Source of the DNA: Dermatemys mawii
Taxonomy: Eukaryota; Chordata; Testudines; Dermatemydidae
DNA length: 64,000 nt
Assembly (NCBI GenBank): GCA_007922305.1
Contig: ML677334.1
Location: forward strand, 59,064,858 to 59,128,857
Direction of reading: 5' to 3'
Below, piece after piece: positions 1 through 12,734 of this stretch. The translations under genes and the position numbers were made by a program. The notes below the pieces were generated by a model. The model worked only from the letters and a program-made list of their open reading frames with translations, did no database searches and was not told the DNA's origin. The first letter of the stretch is position 1. Each line of letters opens with the position of its first letter.

Positions 1-3000
1 AAACCTGCAGTGTTTTCTAGAGAGTATGAAGGGCTGGTATACCTGTTTTTTGGCAATAAGGTGATTAACGTTCTGAACCGTATTCCTCACTACAAAACAA
101 GCACTACTCAGAACTTGGCGTGGGGGGAGATTTAGACTGCTATCAATTACATAACCAAGATTTATTTTTTTATCAAAACTACCAAAGTTACACCAACAAA
201 ATCTGCTCCTGCTTTTGCAAAGGTGTGATTCCACACACAAAACACACCATTGCCTGGTACTCATCTACATGTACAATTACTCAAAAGTGTTTTGTGCATG
301 CTATCCTGCTTGTATGAGTGTTTGTGTATTTGGGGGGGGGGCACAATTGAACTGCAGATATTTGAAAAAATAACTATATACAAATTACTTTTGCAGCAAA
401 AATATCTCAGAACTGTTCTGTATAAATACAGCATGAATATCATAGCCATATTCCGAAGTGGGGAAGAGAAGGAATTCATTTTGGGAGTGGCTATTTTTTC
501 TGTGAATGATGTAGGTTTGCAATGAATTCAGAATGAGCAATTTCTGTGTACACACTTTTCTTGTTTGAGAGGAAAACCTACACTCTCTTGCCTTCTTTAG
601 TGAACGTAAATTACTTATTCCTCTTGTGAAAAAGGCATTGCATTGTATATCATCTCTCGTTTTGATTTTTCCCCTTACCGGGAATGTAGTTCACAGCTAT
701 TTATTCACATTAAGATCATCAAGTTCATGTGCCCTTCAATATTGTGTGTTATCTGGTGTAGGACTTTCATTAATATGCACCATTTGGGATTAAGGTAGCA
801 TCTAATGGACTATCACAGAGTAACACAGAGTGTATTACATCTCAGAAAAATTACTCTACTATTTGCCCATGAAGTCCAGATTTTTTCTGTGACGTGCATT
901 GCTTTTACTGAAACTGATTTTAAAAAGTGTTAACACTTTTCTCGATTGAAAAGAAACCTTATGATAAAAATGTACCTTTTTATATATGACTTCCTGCAGT
1001 TCCTGAGTGTGGTTGGGGGAAAGATCCAAGGGGAGTAGTTTTTACATGAAGGTCAGGGCAGCATGTGAATTTCAAAATAAATTCTCTTGAATATAAAAAT
1101 TCATTTACTCAGTGATAACTGAATTGCTTTCCTCTCCTAAGCTTAGAGCATAACTGTGTTATCTTAGTTACTCCTCTGTGGTAACAGTGAGTAAATGCTG
1201 ATTCCTTCAATGATGGCTGCTCTACATAGCAATTTGAAAATAAAGTCCAAAATGGTATTTTGGAGATGCATCCTTTGGGCAAGAATTAATTTAAACAACA
1301 AGTAAACAATAAAAGAGAGAAGAAAATAACAGGCATCAAAAATAATTGATGCAGGTAATGAATCAGAGGAAAATGAAAGGGTCAATAAGTAAAAGACTAT
1401 AGGATAGAAAACTCAATCAGAGGAGGGAGAGAGGTCAATCAGAGAAGGTGTAAATGAAGGACATAGTAGGTAGGCTCAATATTGTCAAGAGAACAACTGG
1501 GAAAAGATTGAGAAAAGAGAAAAATTGAGAAAAGATTGGGAGGTCTGTGATCCAGTGGAACATGGCCAGAAATAACATGTCTGACTCAGGGTAGGAAACA
1601 TGGTTAATTCCATAAAGAGACGCTCAGAACTAACCCTTCCATGTACGCCCAGGTACTACTGTTTTAGCTACCTAGCAATATGGGGTGAGGAGGAGAACAC
1701 CAGCTCCAAAGAGTGGGCAGACCAGCACAATGAGGACCCAGGCTGGGAGACAGAGCAACATGGCTGAGATCTCAGAGCCTAGTTGTAGAGACATGGGATT
1801 TAGCAACTGCAACAGAGATGGTAGTTGAGTCGTTGCAGGATGAAGAAGATAAAGGCCCTTCTATACCACGTATGAGCTGGTGATCATTAATTGGCCTGAT
1901 TTTTCAGGCTTGGGAAAGACTGATCTTGTGAATGCTGCCATTAGTGTAAGGGTAACTCTCGCCTCACACAAGGGCAGACGTATCTATTGAACAACAGGCT
2001 GTGGAGTTTCCAGGTGAGCAGGCGCTGGCAGCAAGGTAGAGAAAGCATGCAGGGTAAGAGGGGAGAAAGATCCAAGAGACTGAGCAGGAGAAGACAGTGT
2101 TAAGAAAGGAGCCATGGAAGGATGGCAGCAGAGGCAGATAGTAGACTAAGCAGTTAGGAGAAAACAGATCACAGAAGGGCAAGGAGACAAGGAGCATAGG
2201 AAAAGAAAGAGGACTAAGGGGGAGAAAATGGTGGGGAAGGACTGGAGGAAGTGAATAGGACCAGAGAGAAGCTAAGGTTGCTTCTCTTCGTCCCCAGACC
2301 CTACTCCTTTGAGATACAATCTTCACTTGAAAAATGAATAGGCTGCATGGGCAAACTCTCCCTATCAGCGAATCACTTTCGCTTTCCTCAACCCAAATTT
2401 GTTTGTTTTGTGCAAAATATCAGCTAGTGCCCAAGTCACTCATTTTTATAGAGGTGCTAATTTGCATATATTTGCATAAATTAACATATTTGCATACTGG
2501 ACCCCGCCACCATCTCCCCCTACTTTGCAAAATTCCAGATATAGTCCGAGACCAGTAGAGAAGTGCCATTCAGCCATGGGCTCCATGAGCTTCCGTTGTT
2601 TTTTGCTGGTTGGAGGGCACATATAGGGAGACCTATGGCTGTGCCCAGAATAACTGATGGGCTACACACAGCACTCTGCTCCCAGTTCCCCCTGCAAGTT
2701 TTCAGTGACAAGTGGAATGCTGGGCTGGAGGGTTTCCCAGGGAAGGGACTTGGTGGGTGATAATGGATGGTAGTGGGGAAGTGAAAAGATGAAGGGTTGC
2801 TTTCTTCCTCCCCCTCCTTTTCAGAATGGAAAATTAGAACACTTACAATAAAGGGCAGAATGAGGGGGCGGAGAAACAGTGTTAAACCTTTATTCTTGCC
2901 TAGTTCCAGCTTCTCCCCTAGTGATCTGGCTCCCACGCTGCCATTGCTTACCCCACACCTAAACGCTATTAAATAAACATAACCCCCTTGACCAATCAGA

Positions 3001-5860
3001 TCGTTTCCCTGGGTGCTCCTACCCTGCCTGGCCTCCTCTCAGCTCAAAACCTAGAAGACACAGGTTTCTGAGGAAAACGAAATCAAGTGCTGGTTCAGGT
3101 AACACTGGGCAGAGAGAAATGCTGTAACAGTTGCGTTGACGTGTTCACTTTAAAAAGCGTGGCATTTAAATTCAATGAAATGAACTGCACATTCTGATAA
3201 TTAAATCCACTTTTCTTGAAGTTGCATCAATTAGCATATAACACGGTTAAGGAGAAAAGCATTTGTCAGGATTTTGCCTTCAGCAGCAGGCAGTACACTA
3301 TGTTAAGCCATAAACTCTTCTACGTGTACTGCAGATTTTTTATTATTTTTCTGCAGAGCACTCAGAAGAAGTGCAAAAGAGCGCACCATTAAACCTCTAG
3401 CAAAGAAAAGTGAGCCAGAACTTTAAGGCACAGGGGCAGTGCTTCAAATGTACCTTTTATACTGCTAAAGTGAGCCACAGTACTGTGACCAAAATCCCAT
3501 TAAATGGCGCCATTTCTATTTAAATCTTCCCAGGACATTTTCTGATATTACCCTACAAGGGAGGCACAGAAGTGTCAGGCCTGGAGACTGCTCTTCTTTT
3601 CTTCCTTGAGCGGGGCTGGAGATTCAGACTGTCACTTTCAGTTCAGACACTCAGGCTGACTGCTAAACTTTTAGGCTGAACAAGGCAGTGCGTCTGCTCA
3701 TGGATGAAACTCGAGCTACCGTACCTTACCGGGAGAGCAAATGTACGCCTACTGCGAGGGTCAGAGAAAGTCGGCCTTTCAGCTCAAGGGGAAGGCAGAT
3801 TCAGAAAGAGACCCACAGGCTGTGCTCCAGAGGCTGTGAGAATGCTGGCATCATGTAATGTGTAGCCCCTTGAGCGGGAAACTGTCACATTGGCTTTAGT
3901 GCATGACCTACTGAATACCCTTATTGACAGGTGCATAGCTTGTCCTCAGCTGGAAGAAAGGCTTCTGGTACCATTGACCTGGCTTACACCGAGTGATCAG
4001 AAGTGATGCAAATTAGATGCTATGGGTTGCTGCTGTTATAATGGTGTCCCCTTTGGGCATTTGAGGCATGCTTTAGCTTCTGAAGTGCACAATACTAGCT
4101 TCTTGTACATTAAGTGAAAATCAATCATAAATTATATGGAGTAAATTGTAGTGGTTGCTATTAAAAATCAACCTTCATCCACTGTTTTCGCTTCAGTCCA
4201 AGTCAATAATGCCTGAACAATGTTACCAACTCTGGTAGATATCCAATACTTGTTCTAAAAATATGTGATGGTCCACTGGGAATTTGACTGAGACAGTGTC
4301 CACATCACAAAACCTACTAGCAGGGTTGGCAATTACAGCGGAGACACCAAGTTAGAGCAAATGAACTGCCCCCTAACTCCCAAAGATGGTGTCTCCACGT
4401 CCAGCGTTCAGCCACATTGTCCGGACAATGCAGAGCCGGTTGTACTGCTGACCTGTACTGACTCAGTCAGACTCCAGAGTTGTCTATTAGGCACCGTACA
4501 CAAGAAGTAAATCCAGTAAAGAAAATGAGAAATACAGTGAATGGGGGGTGTGACAGGGTGTCTGGGCCACAACCTCTTCTCCCTTCCCTTTCTGCATGAC
4601 CACAGACTGTGCTGTGACCTTCTTGCTTACAACCACCACAGGGTAGTTTGTTTGTTTTTAATTCCTCCACAAACAGGGGCTGCTAAACCTTTACACATTA
4701 TATATTAACTTTCTAACCCCTTCTCCAAAAGGGGAGGGGGTAAGCGGAGGCTACTTGGAGGCCTTCCGTTGTCAGGCTCTCCAAGCCTTGTATTTCTGTC
4801 CTTTTTCCACTCCGTGCCCCTGTTTGTAGCTTCCCCTTTAATGGGCACATGGACTCACTAGCTGTAATGTGGCCTCGTAATAAGTTATGGGCCTCTGACC
4901 AGTTATGGGAACCTAATAAATACTAATAGCAGCCACAGTGCTGGCTTAGGTGCTATCCCTCAGCACTCTGACACAGGGGGAAAACCTTTGAAACATGGTA
5001 TCTCTCGGGTAACTGGGTCCAGAGTTTCTTTCAAGTGTGTCCAGTAGGTTTCCTCGCCCCCTGTTACTATAAATCAAAGCTCTTTGTTTAAATCAGGCCT
5101 TGCTGCCTCACAGCCAGTCTGCTTGATCCTGCAGTGAAGTCATTTTGCTGGATTTAAGATGTGCAAGTAATTACTACACCCAAGTACCTGATGCCAGAAA
5201 CACACAGTTGTGCCTAACAATACAGAAGCAAGCAGAAAGAGACGATAGCTGTTAAGGGGGGTGAAGGGGAAGTCTCCTATTCAAACAGGAATGTTCACAG
5301 GGTAACACTGAAAACCACTGACAGACTAAATAGCTTATTGTATAAGTGTCTCTTCCAAGTTTGCTCTGTTGTAAGACTCCCTCTCAAGATACAATATTGC
5401 TATGCTGTAAGGCACATGGAGAACCAAATGCTTAGCTGTAGCAAACAAAAACTCGTCTCCTGCTGGGGCTTAATACTGTAACTTTTATTAGCAACAAGCG
5501 ACTGCAGTTTAGCCTGCCTTCTTTTTCTAGACGATTACATGACTAAGCCGATTGACTGTGTTGACTAAAGGCAGCAGTTGAGCCACACTTCTGTCTTACA
5601 CACACAATGGCACATGAAGAAAAGAAATCCCAGATTTCGTATGTGCAAGATAAGCTTAAGATTTTGATTGCCTGAGTGGAGGTGAGAAATTGGTTGCTGT
5701 CTCTCAGGAGCCTGGGATCTGTAAGGGCACAATTTTCACATACATTCAAAAAGAAAGTGAGGTTTTCATGTGTTTGATAACCCAGACTTGAGATTTGCTC
5801 TCCTTGTACCTTTCTCCTAGATCTCTGGTCTCAGAGGTGATGGGGATGCATGTTCCACCT
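1..5860. other. Non-coding flank, no gene recognised
   Basis: I found no exon, RNA gene or complete mobile element here. The open frames are short, unconserved-looking and without splice context. The sequence is AT-rich with a purine-rich stretch at about 1380-2290. A segment beginning TGTGACAGGGTG near 4548 has the look of an LTR start and lies beyond the 3' end of the minus-strand gypsy relic, but I could not find a matching end, so I do not call it. It probably lies in the intergenic DNA downstream of NOL4. Confidence 0.5.
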
Positions 5861-6560
5861 TCAATGGGGTGATGCACCATGTATCAGAGCTGGGATTGCA
5901 AGGTCTCCAGCCTTCTGAAGGAAAAATGCAAAAGTTGGTGAATCAAATGCTCTCAACAGTAATGGCTGCAGGACAGTTAATGATTTAGGTTGCATGGCTT
6001 CTCCCACATCCTCTGCAAGTGGAGCCATACTAGCTGGTAAACCACTTTCCTCTTCAGGCGGTACCAGCAGGCAGGGGTTATCATACTGTATTGTTGACTG
6101 ATGAGGTACTAATGGTGCAGCTTCAGGGTTAAGTATCTGAGCTAGAGGAGGCCCAGATTCTCCCTCTTCAATAGTTTCTACCTTATGTAACAGCTCATGA
6201 AGCATAGGAGGTGTTGGATAATAGGGGAAGAATTCCTCCTCACTGCTACTCTTAGAATGAGGATCATTTTCTCCAGAGGAGATTAAAGACTCGCTGTCTG
6301 TCTCCTCGGCAGATTCAAGTTGTGTAGTAAGGCTTCTTTCTGCAGGAACTTGCTTCCTTAGTCTTGAACAAGTAATGGGTAGCCAGGAAGAACCACATTC
6401 ACTATTGTTCTCCATCTATTAACTGTCCCACTGGCAAAAGGTGGTTTCAATGAATAGTCTTACAAACATTTTTTCCATTTTCCATCCTAAGGCGGCATAC
6501 AGGCAAGTCTGGTAGCTTATTACCCACTATATAGGAGTCTGCACTCCACAGGTCAGCTAA
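5861..6560 (-). pseudogene. C-terminal Pol domain and acidic tail of the gypsy element
   Basis: From about 6610 to 6415 the minus strand reads the C-terminal integrase extension (NLGLTGKHKLADLWSADSY, with HLLPVGQLI near its end), typical of vertebrate gypsy Pol. A frame change then leads into a 184-codon open frame at 6415-5861 starting MENNSECGSSW. It is acidic and rich in serine and glutamate, with no signal peptide or membrane segment, so I read it as the Pol C-terminal tail rather than an envelope gene. I do not recognise a domain in the tail itself. Confidence 0.5.
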
Positions 6561-6607
6561 TTTGTGCTTTCCAGTGAGACCTAGATTTCAGATTAAGACT
6601 CTGTCTC

Positions 6608-7690
6608 CTACCTGCAGATCCTATTCACGGACTCGACTATCATATCTCTGCTTGATGGCAAAGTTGCTTTTTCTGGCTGCTCAGGAGGCCAGTTTGTAAG
6701 CTTCCTGCAAGTCACATCAAAGACTCTGAATATACTGGAGATAGGCTGTTTCACTAGTTTAATCAGAGGATATCCCAAAACATAAGTCAATTGGTAGCCT
6801 TGCTTCTCTACCAACCATTAAATAATAAGGCAAAAATCCAGTGGACTCATTTTTAGTGCAGTTGTAAGCATGCACAAGGTAACCAGCATGCTCACTCCAT
6901 CTGGTCTTTTGGGATGGATGCAGAGTTCCCAACATGCTTAGCAGCACCTGGTTGAATCTCTCCGGTTGTGGATCTCCCTGAGGATAGTAAGGAGTGGTAC
7001 TGGACTTCCTTATTCCCAGGGTTTTTATCAGTTTGTGAATTAGTCTGCTTGCAAAATCTCTTCCCTGGTCGGAATGGATTCAGGCAGGGAAACCATAATA
7101 TATAAAGAATTTGTCCCATAAACTTTTGGATACTGTACTGGCTTTTGGGTCTTTTGTGGGATATGCTTGGGAATATCTTGTAAAATGGTCAGTAACTACC
7201 AATATACTGGAATGGTTCTTTCTATCAGGCTCCAACGACAAAAAGTCAATGAACACCAATTGACAAAAGGTCAGTGAACACCAAGTCAATGAACACTATA
7301 GGGATGTTCACCATAGAAGTTGCCTTTTTCGCTTGCCACACCAAGAGCACCATTTTCAATGGTTTTCCACAGTTGTCATTTTGGGCCAATAAAGCTGGTC
7401 TCTGATCAATTCCAAAGTCTTGTCTATCCCCAAGTGACCATGGTTATCGTGCAAAGACTTGAACACCATCTTCTGGTGTTCTTGGGGTAAGACGAGTTGT
7501 TTTTGCACTTGGCTCCTTATAGTGTGGATGGTATGGAATAACAAGCCCTTGTTGATCATTAAACAATCCCACTCTTTTAAGAAGAATTGTGTCGGAGGGA
7601 GAGTTAGCCTTGGAGATGTGTTTTTCAACCTTCTTCACAGCTTCCAGCAAAGGCCCAATTTCTGAATCTTTCCACTGAGCTCTTCTCAAT
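6608..7690 (-). pseudogene. Integrase remnant of the gypsy pol
   Basis: The N-terminal zinc-binding part is visible at 7628-7356 (HDNHGHLGIDKTLELIRDQL), followed by a CSWC pair after a stop. The catalytic core starts at 7289-7080 with VVTDHFTRYSQAY, which carries the first acidic residue. It continues after a stop near 7080 with SDQGRDF (second acidic residue) and GDPQPERFNQ (glutamate), the order of a D,D-35-E core. The C-terminal core continues at 6947-6759. A short triplication of a GTCA(A/G)TGAACACC unit at about 7246-7297 disrupts the link between the zinc-binding and core parts. Several stops make it non-functional. Confidence 0.8.
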
Positions 7691-7808
7691 TCAGTTGGAG
7701 TTCAACTGGGGCAATGAGGTTTGCATAAATTGTAGGGATAGCCTTGTCAGATAACCCCGGTGTGAGCATATCTTTCCTCATTTACACAAGGGGATTGCAG
7801 TTTTCCTA

Positions 7809-8488
7809 TTATGGTCTTGCAGGTGGCATGAATAGCAGGAGAAGGTATTTCCATCCACTCAGACTCTTCCTCAAGTGGTTATGAGTGCGACAGGACAATG
7901 CATCTGCATTGGTTTGACTCGAATGGTACTGCAGATTAAAGTCATAAGCAGCCAAGGCAGCCATCCATGGCTTACCAGTAGCATCTAGTTTAGCTGTGGT
8001 CTGCACATAAGTAAGTGGGTTATCATCTGTTTTTATGACAAAGGTCACTCCATCTAGATAATCATGAAGTTTATCCACAACATTTGAGAGCTAAAAACTC
8101 AAGCTAGTGCACGGGATAGTCTTTCAGTTGCAGTCAGCCCTCAACTGACAAAGGGTATGGGTTTCCATTGATTCTCACAAATTTGATGGAGAACTGCTCC
8201 TAATCCATCAAGACTGGTTTCTATGTGCAGTTCATAGGGCTTGATAGGGTCTGCAAAGGTTAACACTGGTGCAGTGGTGAGTTTCTCAACAAGGGCATGG
8301 AAAGTGTTGTTGCATTCTTCAGTCCAACAGTCCCCAAAGGGTTCATTCACCTTGAAATACTTCTCAGGAAGACTCTCAAGCATATGTTGGGGTGATCCCT
8401 TCCACGTTGGGAAGTATCCCTTGTCAAATTGGTGAGCGGTCTCACAATGGAGGAGTAATTTTTTACAGATCAGCAGTAATATCCACAA
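7809..8488 (-). pseudogene. RNase H remnant of the gypsy pol
   Basis: The frame at 8488-8141 ends with PYELHIETSLDGLGAVLHQ. This is the first strand of the gypsy RNase H fold, where a catalytic aspartate is usually followed by A or S and then GLGAVL. Here the residue before S is threonine (ETSLDG) rather than the usual aspartate. The frame at 8078-7809 continues with the rest of the domain (FVIKTDDNPLTYV and NADALSCR). A frame break near 8100-8140 separates the two. In the element this domain removes RNA from the RNA:DNA hybrid. Confidence 0.75.
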
Positions 8489-9200
8489 AAGCCTAGGAAA
8501 GATTGTAAGGCTTTCAGGTCTTTGGGTAGAGGCCAGGTGGTCAATGCCTCACCTTCTGCTGACACAATATGGCCTACATATTTTACCTGGTTCTGATGAA
8601 ATTGACATTTATCAAGTGACAGTCTCAACCCACTAGCTTCCAGGCGGTCTAACACTTTTATTAGTTGAGCTTCATGTTCTTCCAGAGTGTTCCCAAATAC
8701 ACCAGCACTTCTAACAAATTCATATCCCCACTGTCTTCTCCATCAAATGCTGGAATGTAGCAGGAGCTCCTGAGATACCTTGAGGCATCCTCTCAAACTG
8801 TTAGAATCCCAAAGGACAAATGAAAGCTGTTTTCTCTTTGTCTTCAGAGCTCATCAGGATCTGGTAGTAGCCACTTCATAAATCTAAGACAGATTGCTTC
8901 CTGCTAGACAAGCTAAGGCATCATCTACCCTGGGTACAATGTATTGATCTGGGATGGTCCTTTTATTCAGTGTGTGATAGTCCACACACATGCACACAGT
9001 CCCATTTTTCTTCTGCACCACCACAATGGGGGATGCGTACGGGCTATGGGATTCGGAAATTATTCCTGCTTCCAGTAGTTTGTGGATATGCTTTCTTGCA
9101 TCCTCAGTGTCTGCAGGTGCCAGTCTTTGGAACCTCTCCCTAAAAGGCCTGTAATCTGCCAAACGAATGGTGTGTTCCACATTAATGGCACACCCCACTT
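8470..9200 (-). pseudogene. Reverse transcriptase remnant lacking its catalytic Y-x-D-D box
   Basis: The frame from 9198 to 8884 contains the block CVDYHTLNKRTIPDQY and then a PRVDDALACL segment, the N-terminal fingers and palm of gypsy reverse transcriptase. Further down, scattered frames give RMPQGISGAPATFQ and, at 8655-8470, the thumb and connection segment LSLDKCQFHQNQVKYVGHIV. The palm motif that should contain two adjacent catalytic aspartates is missing. At about 8697-8700 the upstream strand (VLVYL) runs straight into the sequence that normally follows the box. Stops and frame changes interrupt the rest. It lies between the protease linker and RNase H. Confidence 0.8.
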
Positions 9201-9239
9201 CCCATCCTCCGTGGAAAACACATTAGGTCTCTCACTTAT

Positions 9240-10098
9240 CTATTTTTTCAACCAGTCTTTCCAACTGGGAGATACAGGATAATCACCAACATTAAAAAGA
9301 TCAGGATCCAATGCCTTACAGGGCATGCTGGCTGCAATTGTGGGGCTCATGACACTCTCTACCTTATACAATCGTGCCAATACCATTCCTTTCCTGATGG
9401 ATATGGGATGGTTGGTTTCATTTCTTACTCGTACCATAATGCCAGCTTCCTCCATCTGTAGTAAGGACAATAAACCTCTCTGAACCATCAGACCACTAGG
9501 GAGGTTATCTCTATCACAGGACTCCATCATCCCTCTATGGGGAAGGCTGCTACTGTACTTCGCAAGTTTTCCTCTCAAGTCAATCTCACCATGTGAGGGT
9601 AAGAACAAAATAGCTTTGGATACTCTTATCCCTTTCCCTAGTGACTCATTGACAGAGCCATCTTGGTCATAATGCGTCTTGGACGAGCCCAGGGTCAGCT
9701 CTCGCCGTGGAAGACGAGCCATGCCTGGGGTCTTCTGGACCAAACAATAACACAGAGTGGACAAAGACTGGAACATGTTGCTGTTGATTCCAATCAATAT
9801 GGAAATGCCATTAGAATTTTGCGTCTCCAGACAAATCAAAGACAGAGTGTCACAATCCTGGAGACATCCAGCCAGTTCTGCAGGAAAACTTAAGAGTCAC
9901 TAGTACATATTCATTGTATGGGTAACTAGCATTGCTAAGGACCCATATTGCCAATCCCTCTAGAGGACAGATCTTCACTTGAGGCAGGAATTGCCGATGG
10001 AATTCTCTAGTAATCCCTTCTATCCTCACACTAACTACTGCTGCTGGGCCTGTCAATCCCTGTGGGAATGGGCTCCAGGAAAGCTGCTCATAAGACAA
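9240..10098 (-). pseudogene. Protease and protease-RT linker remnant of the gypsy pol
   Basis: Two minus-strand frames (about 10098-9850 and 9839-9240) carry protease-region sequence. The first has a segment ending PLEGLAIWVL followed by SYPYNEY, which resembles the region downstream of the aspartic-protease active site in vertebrate gypsy Pol. The expected D[ST]G active-site triad is not visible between the N-terminal strand (GPAAVVSVRIEG) and the following helix, so it appears deleted. The second frame, of 199 codons, is the linker to reverse transcriptase and ends in WKDWLKK. The frames are not joined in phase. Confidence is moderate because this part of gypsy Pol is poorly conserved. Confidence 0.55.
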
Positions 10099-10144
10099 CT
10101 TAGTAGATCCTGTGATGGCTCACAGTATGCTCCACTACTGGGAT

Positions 10145-10335
10145 CGTTGGGAGTTTCCCTGTAGCTCTCTTTTTTGTTGTGCTACCTTCTCTTCATTTCT
10201 CGCGTAGGCACATTTCCACCCAATGTGACAATCTTCACCACATCGGTAGGAGAATCTCTTCTTCCTTGGGAGGGTTGCCAAGGTTTTCTTTACAGGTTCT
10301 CTCTTGGGGTCCCCTCTCTCTGGGCGAAAAGGAGG
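10145..10335 (-). pseudogene. Gag nucleocapsid remnant with a damaged zinc knuckle
   Basis: One minus-strand frame reads a basic segment followed by a CX2CX4HX4C-type knuckle around 10200-10250. The first cysteine position is serine (SYRCGEDCHIGWKC), so the zinc-binding set is incomplete. It is followed by a charged run and a stop at about 10147. In gypsy elements this knuckle lies at the C-terminus of Gag and binds the element's RNA. Everything upstream of it appears lost. It lies immediately before the protease-like block, as expected. Confidence 0.6.
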
Positions 10336-12416
10336 CTACAGTACAGCCCAAAGGACTCACAAGTGGAAGGAGGTGGTAAGTCTCTCCACAAGTATAATAT
10401 GCAGCAGGTTATAAAACCCCCAAACCCTTACTCCCTGGCTTGAGGACACTGTTCAGGGAGTAGATGGTCCCCAAAACAAGTTCCCTGACTGACTAAAAGA
10501 TGGTGCTCTCACAAGCTCCATGAAAGCTCCTTAGGTTCAGAGATGACTCTGGACTCCTCAGTCACTGCAGAGGGGCTGATCTCTGCTGGCAGGGATCTTC
10601 TTCAGGCAGGAGTCAGGCTGTGTCAGTCCCAGGATTTTCCCTCACTGCAAAGGCATGCAGGGCTCAAGGTGCACATTACACAACAGTACTAAAATCCAAA
10701 TTGTTGTCTCCTTGCCCAGCATCCTGAGACACACAGCAGGAAGCAGCTCTGGACGAGCAGCCAGAGCAGAGTTGACCATGTGGTGACTGGTCTCACCTAG
10801 GGACCTGTAGGGCTAACTCAGTCTGGCTGGGGAAGTTTCCCAGCAAAACTCTACAAACTGGGACTCATCAGTGGACAGGAAAAAGCCCAGCTGAAGGATC
10901 TGTTGCCAGGTCCCTCGAGGCCAGTTCTCAGGGGGAACCCTGCATGCAGGCCTGGGACTCACCAGCTCCCCACATAGCCAGTCCTGCCCTTGCCCTGGCT
11001 GGCTACAGACTGACTCAAAAATGGCTTCTCCCCTTTCCTGAGCTCCCTGGGAAGGGCCTCTCACTCTATATTGATTGCTGGGCAGACTCTGAGTCTACCT
11101 TGGCTCCCCCTCACTACCAAAGAATGTGTGTCCCTCTCTGAGCTACCAGCAGGCAGAGCCCCAGGAATCTAGGTTATCTCCTTGGGGGTTATACAAATAT
11201 AAACCAGCTTGTAACAGTTCAATAACATGTAGAAACACAGGTAAAAATGACTAGGTTTTCACCAGTGAATCAGCTACCTCTTCTGCAGCTGCTGCCATCC
11301 AGGTCTTTCCCCGCCCCCACCTTTTATTGAAGCAAACACCTTTTTTCTGTATCTAACAACTATCAGCAAGTGCCCTGGTACTTCTCCAGTAGCCATCTTG
11401 TCTGCTTCAAAGCAAGGGTGCATCATTAGTGAATAGGATGTGGCTCTTCACTTGAAATTGAAACAGTACATGGATCAATTGATTGAGTCTGTGGGTAATG
11501 CTTTGAGCACCTCATCTAGAACAAAGAGCACTGCTACACTATATGGTGTCTGGATAAATTGCACTTTTCTATTCCACACAGGAGGAGTATTTGGGTGAGG
11601 AATTTACCTGTTAAAAAGACACCAATCCCCATAGAATGAACAAACTTAAGTAATCTGGTTTGCATTTGAGTTTGTGCACAAGGGTACACAGGAGGAAGGG
11701 CTCCAGTGAAAGGGATCGTGCCAGGCAGCTTGATTCTGCTATTTACATTTTGTTTCAGGAACAATGTTCTTCACATATCTCCTTTACCTTATCTGGCATC
11801 ATATTAATGGAGAAAACCGTCTCCTTCAAGAAAGATTTAGAAGGAGAGTTTTCTGACTCAGCATCTGTTGATTGGGTTTAGCACAAGGCAAATAAACACG
11901 ATTTGTGTCAATTAAAAATCTCTGGAGCAGTGGGTCTAGTGAGGAGCCTGGTGTAGCTTTCAAACCCAGAAGGAATTTGATGCTGGAAAATATGCACTAA
12001 AGCAAATTCTGTAATGAGGAGACTCATCTTATTCTCTGATCTTACAGTTGCAGCAAGAAGCAAGTGAGGAATGATGGGACAGTTGCAATACAACCACAAT
12101 AATTCCCCTAGTTTTCAGCAGTGATGGGTCCAATCTGCAAAACTCAGGGAGAAATTTCAACATTTCCCCACCTTGCCAAAGCCATGGGGTGTTTGGATGC
12201 AGCTACTGGTTCAAGGTCATCTCTAAAGCATCTGGCGAGCACAAGCCCTGTTCACAATGTACTGTACTGAGAAATTCCAAAATACATATAGATAGATAGA
12301 TAGATAGATAGGTGTAAACCAAACAATGCTTCCCAGATCTGATCACAGCTTTTAATAATTCAGTCTCTACTTCAACTAAGCTTTCCATAATTTTGGCTGA
12401 CTGTTATTGGTCCACA
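10336..12416. other. Non-coding; possible displaced LTR or unrelated insertion
   Basis: No gene is seen. Positions 10380-11220 are richer in GC than the surroundings and directly abut the truncated gag sequence. On the minus strand this stretch begins TGTTACAAGCTGG at about 11217. It could be LTR or leader sequence of the gypsy element or of another retroelement, but I could not match its two ends. The rest, to 12416, is unremarkable AT-rich DNA ending in a (TAGA)n microsatellite. Confidence 0.35.
12289..12311. repeat. (TAGA)n microsatellite
   Basis: A tetranucleotide TAGA is repeated more than five times in tandem. It lies about 100 bp before the hAT miniature. Confidence 0.9.
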
Positions 12417-12734
12417 CAGGGTTTCTCAAACTTCATTGCACAGAGACATCCTTTTGACAACAAAAATTACTGCATGACCCCTGGAAGAGGGACTGAAGCC
12501 AAAGCTCTGCTGTTGCTGGGCAGGTGGACCAAAGCTCAAGCCCCGTCGTCCTGAGGGGGGGCGTTTTCCAAAACTGAAGCTTAAGGGCTTCACCTGTGGG
12601 TGGGAGGGCTGTAACCTGAGCCCCACCACCCAGCACTGAAGCCTTTGGGTTCAGCACAAAGCCCCAGCAAATCTAACACCAGCCCTGGCGACCCCATTAA
12701 TATGGGGTCCCGATCCACAGTCTGAGAAATGCTG
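12417..12734. mobile_element. Non-autonomous hAT element (318 bp)
   Basis: The left end CAGGGTTTCTCAAACT and the reverse complement of the right end (CAGCATTTCTCAGACT) match at 13 of 16 positions. The left flank is GGTCCACA. The same eight bases follow the right end if the terminal G is shared with the flank. Terminal CAG and an 8-bp target duplication are the hallmarks of hAT transposons. The internal sequence has no transposase frame, so it would have been moved in trans. Confidence 0.75.

Larger units (their letters stand above)
5861..10335 (-). mobile_element. Degenerate Ty3/gypsy-type LTR retrotransposon, internal region
   Basis: Reading the minus strand from 10335 down to 5861 gives, in order, a Gag zinc knuckle, a protease-like block, reverse transcriptase, RNase H, integrase and an acidic C-terminal tail. 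That is the domain order of Ty3/gypsy (Metaviridae-type) retrotransposons. Every domain is interrupted by stops or frame changes, and key catalytic segments are missing, so the copy is dead. The Gag homology begins abruptly at about 10335, suggesting loss of most of gag and the 5' LTR. I could not identify paired LTRs, a primer-binding site or a target duplication. Family assignment is by recognisable motifs only. The copy is old, judging by the number of lesions. Confidence 0.85.

Noticed and set aside
4548..5100. LTR on the plus strand starting TGTGACAGGG
   Set aside because: The start is LTR-like, but no matching end, TATA box or second copy could be found.
5861..6415. 184-codon frame as a possible envelope gene
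   Set aside because: No signal peptide, membrane span or cysteine pattern. Position and acidity fit a Pol C-terminal tail.
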